The notes beneath the pieces are model-generated. The model did no database searches. It was not told where the DNA came from and saw only the letters and a list, made by a program, of their open reading frames with translations. Made by a program: the position numbers and the translations under genes. Shown piece by piece: positions 46,801-61,063 of a stretch of DNA of 64,000 nucleotides. Positions within the stretch are counted from its first letter, which is position 1. Each line of letters opens with the position of its first letter. Source of the DNA: Thunnus maccoyii (taxonomy: Eukaryota; Chordata; Actinopteri; Scombriformes; Scombridae); NCBI RefSeq assembly GCF_910596095.1, contig NC_056546.1:16330425-16394424 (forward strand), read 5' to 3'.

Positions 46801-47298
46801 TGAAGTTCTTGAAGTTTTCAGATGAATTTTTACTTTCTGATATTTCTCATGGCTCGTCTATCGTCACCTTCGGGTATTTACAAAATATGGCAGATTTGAC
46901 ATAGTCAGTGGTCGTTCAGAGCCAGTATTGATCATTTTTGTAGACTAAACTAGCAACATTTATATTTTGTTTTATATTTACATGTTTCCCATTGGTTGGT
47001 TGGTTTGAGAGTGGTACACATTTCTTTAAAAATATGATTATTTCACAACTGACAATAACACTTTTGTCAAAACTTGACAAACAATGGACTGGTCAGCTTA
47101 GAGAAATCAGCCGAAATTTGTTCAGTAAGTAAATATGAGCGGAGGCAAGTAAACAGTTTGACCACAAGCTAGACTTAATGTTAGTAAATCCAAACACCAG
47201 ATGGGAAAAATACCAAAGAGAATAAAATAAAGACAATAAAAACTCATCCAGACAAGACAAACAGACACATAAGCATTAGATTTGCACATAATTGTACA

Positions 47299-47304
47299 TT
47301 TATT
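47299..47304 (-). terminator. pgam1: Candidate distal polyadenylation signal of pgam1
   Basis: AATAAA on the minus strand about 1.5 kb past the pgam1 stop. Whether the mRNA extends this far is not shown; an ATTAAA near 48432 is a nearer alternative. Confidence 0.3.
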
Positions 47305-47310
47305 ACATCG

Positions 47311-47455
47311 GCTTTCAGTGTACATTTAACCAACACAGATGGAATTACATTTTAAAAAGAAGAATTGCAATACTTTAAGACACAATAGGATATCCGCACC
47401 AAATGCTGTAAGCATTTTAGGAATAGGCTGGAGGCACATAAATACTATGACACCA
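47311..47455. repeat. Local duplicated segment, copy 2
   Basis: Partner of 45584-45702, sharing 'ctttcagtgtacatttaacc' and 'acataaatactatgac'. This copy has about 15 extra bases near its left end. It lies in the pgam1 3' region. Confidence 0.75.
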
Positions 47456-48787
47456 AGAGGCAAAGACAGACCAAATGTGGTCAAACAGAGTAACTGTGAA
47501 ACTGGGGGATTAAAATTCAAATACTGGATTTGACAATTATACAGTGCAATACTGATAGCAATGCAGAGCACCATTAAATTTGGACTAAACTTGATGAAAG
47601 ACAAAGAGAAAAATACAAATTGTCAGACACAACAAGGACAGCGACACCATGCACTGCACAAATGCCATTCATAGGCAGAGAAAATAAGACAAATAGACAT
47701 TTCAGCTGTCATAACTGTCCCGTCCTGCTCTCAAGAGATTGCAAAATTACATCCCTTTATCAGTGGAATGCATCAAATACAGTAAATACTGTGACAGTGA
47801 CAGAAGTTGTGCACCCTTTGCAGCGGTCCCTTTCATGTTAAAAAATATCTAAATCTAAAAATGGCCATTGAGTGTAAATAAAATTCATCAAAGTATCTTC
47901 TAAATTAAATTATAATAGACTACAATATCCCACTACCTTAAGTCATCTAATAAATAATTTTCATTCCATTCTTCTTTCTTTATTTAATCAGGTAAAAGTC
48001 TCTAATGGTGTCCTGGGCAGGTTAATGATGAAGTCATCATGATCAGACACACGTAGGTAGAACTTCCTTACCACCATCGGTGCATTTGAAATACTGCATC
48101 TCAAATAAACATACAGTGTAAGCAAAGGCAAACAAGAGGCCACAAGAAGAGGAGTCCTGTCTCACAGGTTGACTCCACTCATTCCACACTATTTTGTCAA
48201 AATTTCATTGTCAACTTTGGATGTGTGTGCAGCATCAAAACTAATACTGTAGCCTGTGTTTTTATAGCTGGCTGTGGCAGAGTGATTTGTTTCTGTAATT
48301 GCCTTATTTAAAATTTACCCTGACAGTCAGCTTTCCAGCCTTGGACACCAAAACCAAAGACTTCTGTCTTTCTCAAAAAGAACAAAAAAAAATATATATA
48401 TATATATATTATCTGTTTTAAACAATAATTTTTTAATTGGTAAAATTGCTATTATAATATTAAATGTTCAAGTGCACAGATAAACTGCCTTTAACAGCAA
48501 CATTATTCATTTTAGTTCAACAATACTTTCTGAAAAAGGTTATTAATGGGCCATTTTCTTTACAATCTCTTGAGAGGTATTGCTCCCCTAGCCCTAATAT
48601 ATCCCAATCGTCCACCATGTACTATCCCTGCACTGTGCAAGTATAGTGAGGTTGCCTTGACAACAATCTATAGTATTCTCATGTATTACAATCCAAAATA
48701 AATTAGGATTTAGGAAAAACACTAATCTGAGGCCAGTTGTTAGGGACGACCTACACCATCATACACAGAGTTGGCTTTTCTGTTGCT

Positions 48788-51292
<2,505 letters not shown>

Positions 51293-51560
51293 GGTCGATA
51301 ATAATATGTCAGGGTCGACCGATAAAACAGATGAAAACCTGTTAATTTCAAGATATTTAAACCCTGAGGGTGTTAAATAGAGAACTCCTCACTCCAGAGA
51401 AACAAACAAGTCCTCTCGCTTCTGGAAAAGCTGTGAGGATTTTTATCCCGAGGATTGGTTACTCCCCCACTTCCTGGTTTTTACACCCAATCAGATTTCA
51501 CCTCAGTCATTTTTCAACCAATGACAGCGGTGGGTGTCAGCAGCGGGGACCGATTCCTGA
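51293..51560 (-). promoter_or_regulatory. pgam1: pgam1 5' untranslated and promoter region
   Basis: The sequence just upstream of the pgam1 ATG. CCAAT-type boxes in minus-strand sense (ATTGG at about 51456 and CCAAT at about 51489 and 51519 on the plus strand) lie 160-230 bp upstream of the ATG. The transcription start is not resolved. Confidence 0.4.
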
Positions 51561-51860
51561 CCTTCATCCTGTGCATTGTGCTTTATTGACTTTTCATTGT
51601 GTTTCTCTGTTACCCCACATCTATCTATCCACTATCTATCTATCTATCCCCTTGCCATAAGATCCCATATACTGACCTGTATGCTCTGTAAGCACTTAAC
51701 TGAACTGAGATTGGACTGAACTGTATATATCATACATATTCATACACGCTCTCACATTCACGTGTTTCCTTGTGTGTGTTGTAATGGTTTATAGTGCCTG
51801 TTTGCTTGTTTTCTCTTTCTTTCTCTTTTTGCACTGGAACTGAGCTACAATGCTGTATCA

Positions 51861-51942
<82 letters not shown>
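51861..51942. repeat. (ATCT)n tetranucleotide repeat
   Basis: About 82 bp of perfect ATCT units, likely highly polymorphic. Shorter related runs occur at about 51619-51648. Confidence 0.95.
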
Positions 51943-54940
51943 ATTAATGTGAGAGAAGAAAAAAGTAGATGCATAAAAAACAGAGACTTTAGCTTCACAT
52001 GAATCCAGGTAGGTATTTTGAAGCATGTACTTGACAAGAAAACCTGTTAAGAGAATTCCTCGTATTTAATTATATGTCACTGCTCGAAATGTCTGTACAT
52101 TTTAGGCTATCTCCTTTCTTTCTGTCTTCATCCAACTGTTGCTTTTCTTCCTTTTCATCTGTAGGTGGTGTAGCAGGACAATAGACCTTCAACTATAACT
52201 ACCCTACTACCTACTACTATAAGCTTATAATATGCTTAAAGCTTCGAATACCAAAATTATATGAATGACACAACTGTAACAGTAATGTAATGTGCATTTA
52301 GAGAAGTAGACTACTAGATAAAAAAAGTAAAGTTAATGAGAAATGGTGCTTTTGCAAGTCAGAAGTATATTAGAGAAAGTAGAGGAGGCTGGTGTAGGAG
52401 ATCTAAGGTGCAATGTATTGAAAGAAAATGTTACAAAGAAAAGTGGTTGGTCTGTTGTACTCATTTGCATTTTGGTCCTCTTTTGGGGGAGCTTTGATTA
52501 AGGTATTACATGCTGTATGTGTTGCATATTGGCAAACAATACCTCAGTTTGTAATACAAACCTTTGTAATATTATATGTACAGCATGTATAATAATACTT
52601 ATATTACACTGCTTGAACTCCAAACGAGACATATAGAAGAAGAATCCTTCATTTACTCCATCCTCTGTGTTCGACCAGCCCATGATGGTATTGGATCAGT
52701 ATAATGCTAATTGTAAAATACCAACATTTTCAGTTTCAATTATGTATTTTGTGTGAATATTTATTTTAAATGCATATGTTATGTAGTTGAAAAGTTGTAG
52801 TTAATCTAGTGGGTTTCTGCAGTTGTAGCTGCTGTCTAAAAGATATTTAGTGCCAGTTTTGGTTTTGACCAGTTGATCGGTTTCATGCAGGCCAGGGAAC
52901 AGAGAGGGTGGAAATGTTCTAAAACTGAGTTGAACCTCTGTTGTAATAACCATGTTATGCAGCAAATTATGATTACGCTGCATCAAGTCATTAGGAGAAC
53001 AATTTATAATGTTCAGCTGCTGATATGAAAAGCACTGGCAGAGGAGCAAGTATTTGACTTAAATGTAACCTTCATGTCTTTTCTTCAGACTCCTGAAGGA
53101 TATTGTCTATCATTGCATCAGAGCATGGAGTGAAAAGTTTAGAGGGCAAGTAATAAAAGACTCTTAGTCTAGTGGATGTTCTGTATAACTGGATTGTGCC
53201 CCCTAGTGAGTAAATTCAATCATTGTTCACAGTCTCGAGTACTGAGTTAGAGTAGAGCTAGAGTAAGGAGCATGAGTATATCCTCTGCAGCAGTAGATCA
53301 TGTCTGGACAAGCATGAAAAAATAAACAAAAGCAAACTGGGCTCAAAAAAATATAATCGACTTCATATCACCTCATTTGGTGATATGAGGTCGATCAGAA
53401 ACTATGTTGTCTGGAACGTCATACCTTTGCTGCCTTGTTTTTGTTCCTCATTACATTTCTTTCCTGTGGAACACTGTTTCCACCCTGGATCTTTACATCT
53501 TTACTATGTTCTGTACTGTACCAAAACTGCTATGCATAATTGCAGCAATATAGACCTAGTTGTAACATGTTGAATACTGCAAACACATTTGACACTTTTA
53601 AAAACAGAATATTTTAACATGGCTAGAGAAAATATGCTTGTGAATCTGCTGTTTTTACTTACAACAGAGATTGTATGCGCTTCTGTGTGTGAAAACTGTG
53701 GGAAAAGTGTCGTTGGGAAACAGCTCTGAGCCATGAGAGCTATTATCAGGAACTCCATGATCCATGCTTGGAAGGAATGTTTGTTTTACTTCCCAGTGTG
53801 TGTCCGCGTACACCGCTCTAAAGATGCAGTATTTGTAATGACTTTTCCTTTTTTGGAGTCTCTTACCTTGGATTTCAGTCATGGGAAAATTCATCATCAC
53901 TTCCAGTTCCCTCTTTGAAATGATGTTTTTGTGAGGTAAACATTACAGGTGACGAATGACGTAAGTTGGGAGTGCATGCCCTGCATCAGTAAATGTCAGA
54001 AATTAATGAATTCATCCCCCAGGGACCAAAAACTTCCCCCTCCCTTTTTTCTCTCAAACTCATCCAGTCTGTAACAAACTCTCAACATCTTGCTGAGGAT
54101 TGGCAAAGTGAAGGAAGCTGTGGTATTTTCAAGGTTCTATAAATAGCTATCATCATTTCCCACCACTGCCTGCCATTGCCCTCACACAACACATGAACAC
54201 TGTGCCCATTCAGAAGTATCGTCTGCTGCAACAGATGTGAAATCAGTAATCCCAGTCACTATGTTCGGAAACTATACACTGGCGAGTATCAGAGGCAAAC
54301 TACAAGGCCTTCCACGCCTGGAACACTGTGCCGATTCATGCCTTACACAGACAGGAAATGTCAATCTGTGATTCCTAGTGGATCTTTGGAGACATTTTTG
54401 CACTGTTGTTCCCTCTCACCGCTTACCTTTTTTCCCCCTGCTCATTCACTTGTTCTGTCTGTCTCCATCTGTTTTCCCAGCCCCTCTTTCCCCTTTCCTC
54501 TGCAGTGGAATGTGCATCGCAGCAGTATCTGATGAAAGTGTGGTTAACAGGGCGCTGCGCTGCTGTGTGCGTGCGTCTGTGTTTTCATGTTTCATGTGCG
54601 TACTTGTAGCCTCATGCAGACGAGGACCGTCAGCAGGAAAAGAGTCAGACTCAATCAGGTAGGATAAAGCAATGCCCCAGAGTTTGGGTGGGTAAGAATG
54701 ATGGGGCAATTCCAGTGCTGGACAGCTGCTGAATGTGTTCAAATAACCAAGAACAGACACCTGGATCAGTAAAGTCTGAGAAAGTCTTCTGAAGTGAGGG
54801 GCCAAGCTGTGCACAAGGAAAAAAGATGTTTGGATTATAGTTTTAAAATATGGGTATTTCTTCATCTGAATGATTCCTGCTGAATGATGCTGAGTATAGA
54901 AGAAATCCTAAAATGTTGAAGATGATGAACATTCATTCTT

Positions 54941-55551
54941 ATCATAGTCAGCGGTGGAAGAAGTACTGAGATCTTCTACTTGAGTAAAAACACTTTATTA
55001 TCAGTAAAAGTCTTGCATTCAAAAGCTTATTTAAGTAAAAGTACAGATGTAGTAGTTGCAAAATGTAATTAAAGTATTAAAAGTACTCATTATGCAAAAT
55101 GGCCTTAGTCATTGTTTTTGTCATGTACAGTATATACAGATATTCAGTGCCTGGAAAAGGTTTGGTGCCCCATGGATTCATGTTTTATTGTCAATCAAAG
55201 GGGATTTTATGTGGCTTTTGATCAAAATAATCACAAATATATTAAAAAATCCAAAACATATCATCTGTTTTACTCGTAAAATCTGCATTGTTTAAATGAT
55301 AAACGTAGGACCACTACTGACCTCAGAGAAACCAAATGTTATCCCTACTGTTTACTTATATATGGATTAGTTAACAATAAAGTTCTCCTGAGTCTTGATA
55401 TGAGAACAGCTGTCAAATAAACATAGTGCAATAAAAAGTCAAATAAAATGTAGTAAATGTAGTAAAAAGTAAAGTACAAGTACCTCAAAATTATACTGAA
55501 GAACAATATTTGAGTAAATGCCCTTTGCTACATTCTACCATTGGTTATAGT
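54941..55551. mobile_element. hAT-like MITE with imperfect 8-bp target duplication
   Basis: The element proper is 54949-55543, about 595 bp. The left end 'cagcggtggaagaagtactg' and the right end (reverse complement begins CAATGGTAGAATGTAGCAAA) are imperfect inverted repeats. The flanks are 'atcatagt' (54941-54948) and 'gttatagt' (55544-55551), matching at 6 of 8. The internal arms carry many 'aagtaaaagtac' blocks. From memory this is one of the most common repeats in percomorph genomes. No transposase frame. Confidence 0.75.
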
Positions 55552-57500
55552 TACATTTCTGAGCAACAATGTGGTGTAAATTGAAGATATTTTATGTGAT
55601 ATTATGAACCTCTTTGGTGGTAAGATATGTACATTATGTTCTCCTAACTAGCTCCACTGATGCTGTTCTGCAACTCAGTGTGTGTTCTGTTCTATTCTGT
55701 TTTAAACAAAAATTTTCTAAGTTTTTACTGAGAAAGACAAAAGACATTCCCGCCATGCCTCTATGGTAATCTCACCAGTGATTTAATCACAGCCATGAGT
55801 CACAGCCATGTCATTGTTATCCATTTGGGCTTCACTTTTAGATTGTCTGGCAGAAAGCTGTGTATCAGTTTTTCAGCTAATTGACATCAGTCCATGTCAT
55901 CAGTGCGCATGATGCTTTCAGGGAGGGCCAGGGAAACCATTAGGAGGGGTTATGAGGGACTGTTGGGCGGCTGGTCTCTCTCAGACGGGTGGGAGCGCAC
56001 ACACAGGAAATGTCTCTTTGAGTAGCCAAAGTAAATCTCACGCAGTTGGCACTCTGGAGAAGTGCCTGGCCCTATAAGTGCTTAAATGTCCTTATACCTA
56101 GTTGTCTGGGTTTTCTTTACTGTCTCTGTAGCTGGAAAGAAATACAACAACCTCTCTCTTGTGCCACACACACACCCTTCTAATAGGTTAGGAGGTAACA
56201 TGGATCACAGACTAATGTTAGTACCTGTGATGACAAGGGTGATCTGACTAAAATTCAAAATGGGCTCAAGCACAAAAATGACAAATCTGAGCAGATGAGA
56301 CATCTATAAAATGTGAGCGATGTAATAATAAGGAGCCTGTTAATGTGGTAAACTCAAAAAAGGCTTTCAGGGTTAATGTGGAGAATCCTTTTCCGGCTCT
56401 AATTGTCAGCATACGCTATAGTTGTGAGTCATCCAAAACTTAAATGATTCACTATGGTTACTTTCAATATCAAACTGAACCCTGGATTCGGTGCTTTGTT
56501 TATGCAGCACACTGGGCTGTTGTGTACTCTCTCCGCTTGGCTGTATACAGCAGTGTGTTTCCACAGGCGCCGACACGTGGACAGGACAACACTTCTGTGC
56601 AAATCTCAGAGGGGGAGAGAGAAGATAGGGGAGGAGGGGAGAGGGGGGGGGACTCCTTTCCTCTTTAGAAGTGCTAGATTTATATCCCGCTGCTGCAGCT
56701 GGTCAACATTAACCCTTGCACTCCTGGAACTCTGACCACAGATGTCACCTTGCACTCGCATGGATGCACAGAGAGGCCACTGACCCAGAGGATGACACAC
56801 TGTTCAGTCATGCTTTCAGCATAATTAAACATGAAAATAAACTGAATAACAATCGAGCAAACTATTTGACAGTATCCCCACTTGCAGTCGGCTCTGTCTC
56901 TTTATGTGGTAACTTTGTTGTGTGTTTTTTTTTTTTTTATGTTTCAGCCATCTTTACATCTGAAATTGATATCTGTATAAATCATATCACAGCATGGAAG
57001 CAACGGCAAGATATTTCTCATCTCTCTACACTTATTAATCACACATGTTTTTGTATTCTAATCTCTTGCAACATTTCATCTCTAATGCTCCATCCCAAGA
57101 ATAACTCAACACATTCAGTTGGTAGCGTGCAAGAGGAAGGGACAGCGCCCAAAAAAGGAGAAGTGTGTGTTCATGTGTGAATAACCTAAAATCTTTTATT
57201 CTGCACATTTCCCATGACGGCAACAAGTGAGCCAAGTATAGATCTTCTGGAGAATTACACAAACACATAGTAATGATTCTTTTCTTGCTGACTGCATGAA
57301 GTTATCACAGTGTGGCTTTGGGTGCTGTTTAAGCAACTTGTCTGCACCATGTTCTGTAGAACTGCTGCATGCTGACTGAAATAGACGAGACATTGAATCA
57401 TCTTCCTCTGCTTGGCTCCATTTTCATTGGCTGAATGTTAGCCCACCTCCAGAACCCCAACAGACTGTTCCGGTAAGAACAAGCCTCTTCCCAGATAATT

Positions 57501-57553
57501 ACACACACACACACACACAACACACACACAACACACACACAACACACACACAC
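57501..57553. repeat. (AC)n microsatellite, interrupted
   Basis: About 53 bp of AC repeats interrupted by AAC three times. Confidence 0.9.
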
Positions 57554-58498
57554 TGCTTCCAAAAGTAGGATAAATCTCCTGCAACACACACATTCTCTTA
57601 ATGATACATAGACATTGTTTGTGTGCATGCGTGAGTGGCTCTCTTGCTGCCTGTTAGAGACACAGATAGTTCTAAGGATCTATGTCTTTCATGTGGTTAA
57701 GTGGAGTAGCATATAAATGATCCCTGCTGATTGGCCGAGGCTTTTATCTCCCAACAGGAAGTTCCTGAGGGCTTCCGTCGCCAGTCTTTCTAAATCTGTG
57801 TTTCATTTGGAAAAGCCACCAAAGGCACAATTTGTGCAAGTGCCCAGCCCTTTCTCTAAATTTGCGCAAACAAAATTAACAAAGCATTTTACGAATATTT
57901 TCCTCAAGCAGCTTGTTTGAAAAATGCTGCTTCTTATGTACCCAAGATCATAACAAGAAGAAACTGGCTGCCGCTTACTGGTCTTTATTTGTACGCTTTT
58001 TGATCTTTGGCTTTTACATAAGGAACACTTAGGAGATATTTTTTTGTTAAATACACACATGGTAGCACCAATCACATCCGTATTTTTGGGTTGTTGTTGT
58101 TGAGTATACAGCATTCTGACAGAAGGCACTGATAAAACTGTATGCAATGTTTGAGTCCGACAAAACAAAAACAAAGCTGGTCAAAGGGAGTGATTTAGTC
58201 CATCACACTTCATTAAGTATCAGTATAGCTTGCTGTAATACAAAAAAAATGTAAACACATAAAAATATATACTTTTAAAAAGGTAATGAAAAGAATCCCT
58301 TGTGAAAATAACTGTAGTACTCCTATGACAGATACAAAAAGTAGCTTAAGGCCATTGTACTGTGAGTTAAACACTGAATATACTGCAAGCCCACTATAAT
58401 AAGTCCCTGCAGGAATATTAGAGTGATTCTTTATGAGGGAAATGGCATTAAATTACTGAACAAAAATAAGAGTAAACTTTAGAGGCAGAAGCATGGCC

Positions 58499-59101
58499 TT
58501 AAAGGACGGGTTCACAATTTTTCAAGTCTTAAAACAATAGTCAGGTGCCCAAATGAACATTTTGCTGTAATCGTTTCTCCTGTTCATACTGACCATTAGA
58601 AGATCCCTTCATAATACACTTACAATGTAAGTGATGAGGGACAAAATCAAGAGTCTGAATATTGTGAAAAAATATATTTGAAAGTTTATCTGAAGCTAAT
58701 ATGAAGCTTCTGCTTTCCATTTCTGTCTTTTTAGTACAAAATTCCTTCTTTTTGTTACCATCTTTGCAGCACCGCTGAACAGGAAAACACTGTCTGTCAA
58801 TACACAAAGAGGGATTCTTTTTACTAAAAAGACTTTAAAAGTGGAAGATATCCACTTTATTCAACTAACTCAGATGGCTGAAGCTTCATATTATCTCAGG
58901 ATAAACTTTTAAATACATTTTTTCTCAAAACTGTGGATTTTGGCCTCCACCTACATTTTAAGCGCATTATGAAGGGATCTACTAATGGTCAATATGAACA
59001 GGAGGAATGATCACAGCAAGCAAAATCTGTTTCAATATTTATATAGCCACCTTACTATTGTTTTAAGACAGACTTGAAAAATTGTGATCTTTTCCTTTTA
59101 A
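58499..59101. mobile_element. Palindromic TTAA-type MITE, copy 3 (best preserved)
   Basis: A roughly 603-bp element with both ends recognisable: left TTAAAGGACGGGTTCACAAT, right (reverse complement) TTAAAAGGAAAAGATCACAA. The inverted arms extend inward over at least 200 bp ('cctgttcatactgaccatta' against 'taatggtcaatatgaacagg'). TTAA at both edges fits a TTAA-specific transposon group such as piggyBac or Kolobok. No coding frame. Confidence 0.82.
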
Positions 59102-59445
59102 CCACAACAATGAGACAAAAACGTGACTCTTGTACCTCTCTGGTGGTAGATTGTATACAATGCCCTCTAAACACATCTTCCCTCAGTCTCCCATCCTGTG
59201 GCTTAGGGCAGGGCCCCTGCTCCTGGAGCTACTTGGATATTTTCAGGTCAACAACCCTTAAATAAACTAACAAGAAGGCCACATGGTGATTTTTGATGAT
59301 TCTGCCTCTCCGCCGAGATGGAAGGTTTGGTGGTGTGTGGAGACAATAGAGAGAAACGTGTGATTAGAGTAGCTGTTGAGTTAAATTACAGTGAAGTTAA
59401 CTATTCCTCATCTTGCTGTGGATACCCCTCATGCACCCATACCCC

Positions 59446-59469
59446 CCTCCCTCCCTCCCTCCCTCCCTG
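59446..59469. repeat. (CCCT)n repeat
   Basis: About 24 bp of CCCT units, about 26 bp past the marveld1 stop codon and so inside its 3' untranslated region. Confidence 0.85.
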
Positions 59470-59495
59470 TTGCCATCACCCCCCTTTGAGTCTCA

Positions 59496-59993
59496 TCAGA
59501 TCACCGTTTGCTCTCCTCTACACTTCCTGCACGCCCCATAAATAACCGAGAGGAGGTAAGCCAGGCAGCACAGGCAGGCGAACACGGCGGCCGTCAGGTA
59601 GACCTTGTACAGACAGTTGTGCTTGTACTGCTCCAGGTTGCAGTATGAGTGGCGATCCGTCTTGTAGATCATCACACCTATGGCCGGCAGGTAGAGCGCG
59701 GCGGCGGCCACGTCGTGCGCCAGGTTGGTGGACAACCAGCGCTCGCCGCCCAGCATCGGGACGAGATCCTGCTTGTCCAGGAGGGTGAGGAAGAACAGGG
59801 CGAGGGTGAGGAGCCAAAACAGGACAGCGACGAACAGGACGAAGTGGATGGATCCCTCGTATTTGTTCGCGGCGATGGTGACCCACAGCCCGGCTCCAAA
59901 CACAATCTGCAGGATCCGGATGATTCCCAAAAAGCTCTTGACGAACTTCAGGATATTCGTCCTCACCTGCGGCTGGGGAGGTTGGGGTGGCAT
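59496..59993 (-). CDS. marveld1: MARVEL domain-containing protein 1
   Basis: An uninterrupted coding exon of 498 nt, 165 aa (human 173 as I recall). Four membrane segments are visible: IRILQIVFGAGLWVTIAA, HFVLFVAVLFWLLTLALFFL, DVAAAALYLPAIGVMIY and YLTAAVFACLCCLAYLLSVI. Conserved family blocks are GERWLSTNLAHDV, RHSYCNLEQY and LLSVIYGACRKCRGEQ. MARVEL proteins act at tight junctions and vesicle membranes; this member is linked to the cell surface, cytoskeleton and cell growth. Start MPPQPPQPQVRTN at 59993 is chosen because a splice acceptor (CTGTTTGCAG) lies upstream near 60058. An in-frame ATG at 60140 would add 49 residues with no resemblance to the family and probably lies in an intron. 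Confidence 0.92.
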   Translation of the reverse strand: MPPQPPQPQVRTNILKFVKSFLGIIRILQIVFGAGLWVTIAANKYEGSIHFVLFVAVLFWLLTLALFFLTLLDKQDLVPMLGGERWLSTNLAHDVAAAALYLPAIGVMIYKTDRHSYCNLEQYKHNCLYKVYLTAAVFACLCCLAYLLSVIYGACRKCRGEQTVI

Positions 59994-60139
59994 CTCTCTC
60001 CTCCTCCGATCACTCTCGGTCCCTTTTTCCCGAACAGGGCGGGTGCTTTCTGCCAGCTGCAAACAGCTGGCGAAAAGATGACAAAAAAAGTGGAAATAAC
60101 AGAGTGGAATGCCTGGTTTGTGGTGTGACAATGAAGCCA

Positions 60140-61063
60140 AAAGTGGGCAAGTTTAAGTTTTAAAAAAAGGGAACTCTCTGTTCTTTCCACAGCCCCGGGG
60201 TTTTGAAATGAAAAACCTTCTTGTATGTTTCGTCTTTTCCGTTTCCTCCGTTGAATGTAGCGTCTGTGTAGGGGGCTGGGTGATGGAGAGGAGGCGGCCT
60301 GTAATTCAAAGCCTGCTCCTCCTCTGCTGGACTGCTGGACGCATCCATGTCCACTCGTCTGCTGCTGTATTTCCCCCGCGGGGTGTGACCTCTCTGTTCA
60401 TGCAGAAGTGAAGTATGACAAGATGTACATCTGAGAAATAGGTTATTGAATTTAAACATCCCAGATATGCAACAGTTTTTAGTGCTTTCACGTAAACAAG
60501 TCTGAATTTCTTCCCTATCACTCCATTGTAGATAAAATACAACAAAGAAACAGTTTAAATCTGTTTAATAATACGAGGTTTGTTCATATAGCCTAGATAT
60601 TTAGTAGCCCATGCGTCATTCTGTTTGCGTATTTGCGCACAGGATGCTCACATGTTATTTCTCTGTCACATAATTGACAGACGCTCCTCGTGCCAGCCGG
60701 GCTCATTGACGTCAATGGATTTCAGCGTACACACCCTACGTGGCCGAGGGGGCGGAGCCAAACCTCCTCCCTCTCCCCCCCCTTCCCTGGACCCGTGATT
60801 GGTCGTCATAAAGCCCCTACTCATCCCGGACAGGAGGGAGCAGATGATATCTCTGCTCTCGTTGGCCACTGGATGGCATTGATTTGTGACTGACAGTCGG
60901 CTCAAGGACAGAAATTGATCGCAGGTGAGGGACATAAACAGACTGTCCTGCTACAATTCAGCCATTGTGGAAGCTCCCATTGAAAGGGGAAGAACGAGAG
61001 CGCCGAGGGAGATGCTGTAGGAGCAAACTGTTGTGGATATAACCTCCAATAGTTCATTTTCGG
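60140..61063. promoter_or_regulatory. Shared marveld1-avpi1 upstream region with CRE
   Basis: Region between the divergent genes. A perfect palindromic cAMP response element TGACGTCA is at 60707-60714. A GC box (GGGGGCGGAGCC) follows at about 60748-60759 and a CCAAT box in reverse sense (GATTGG) at about 60797. A non-coding first exon of avpi1 ends at 61063 before GTAAGC. GC content is clearly higher than in the surroundings. Which gene each element serves is inference; the boxes are nearer avpi1 exon 1. Confidence 0.6.

Larger units (their letters stand above)
51561..58498. other. Long gap between pgam1 and marveld1, no gene seen
   Basis: About 7 kb without a supported exon on either strand. 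Open frames up to about 150 codons occur (for example 56716-57180 plus, 54446-54865 minus), but they are low in complexity or have no homology that I recognise. The region carries tetranucleotide repeats, a hAT-like MITE and CA repeats. Confidence 0.6.

Noticed and set aside
56716-57180. Plus-strand open frame of 154 codons in the pgam1-marveld1 gap
   Set aside because: It has a poly-T-encoded Phe run, no family match and no splice partners; probably chance.
59649-60128. Plus-strand open frame of 159 codons opposite marveld1
   Set aside because: It lies antisense to the GC-rich marveld1 coding exon, whose family match is clear, and has no recognisable domain.
60036-60140. N-terminal extension of marveld1 from the ATG at 60140
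   Set aside because: The added residues do not resemble the family, and a plausible splice acceptor near 60058 would place them in an intron.
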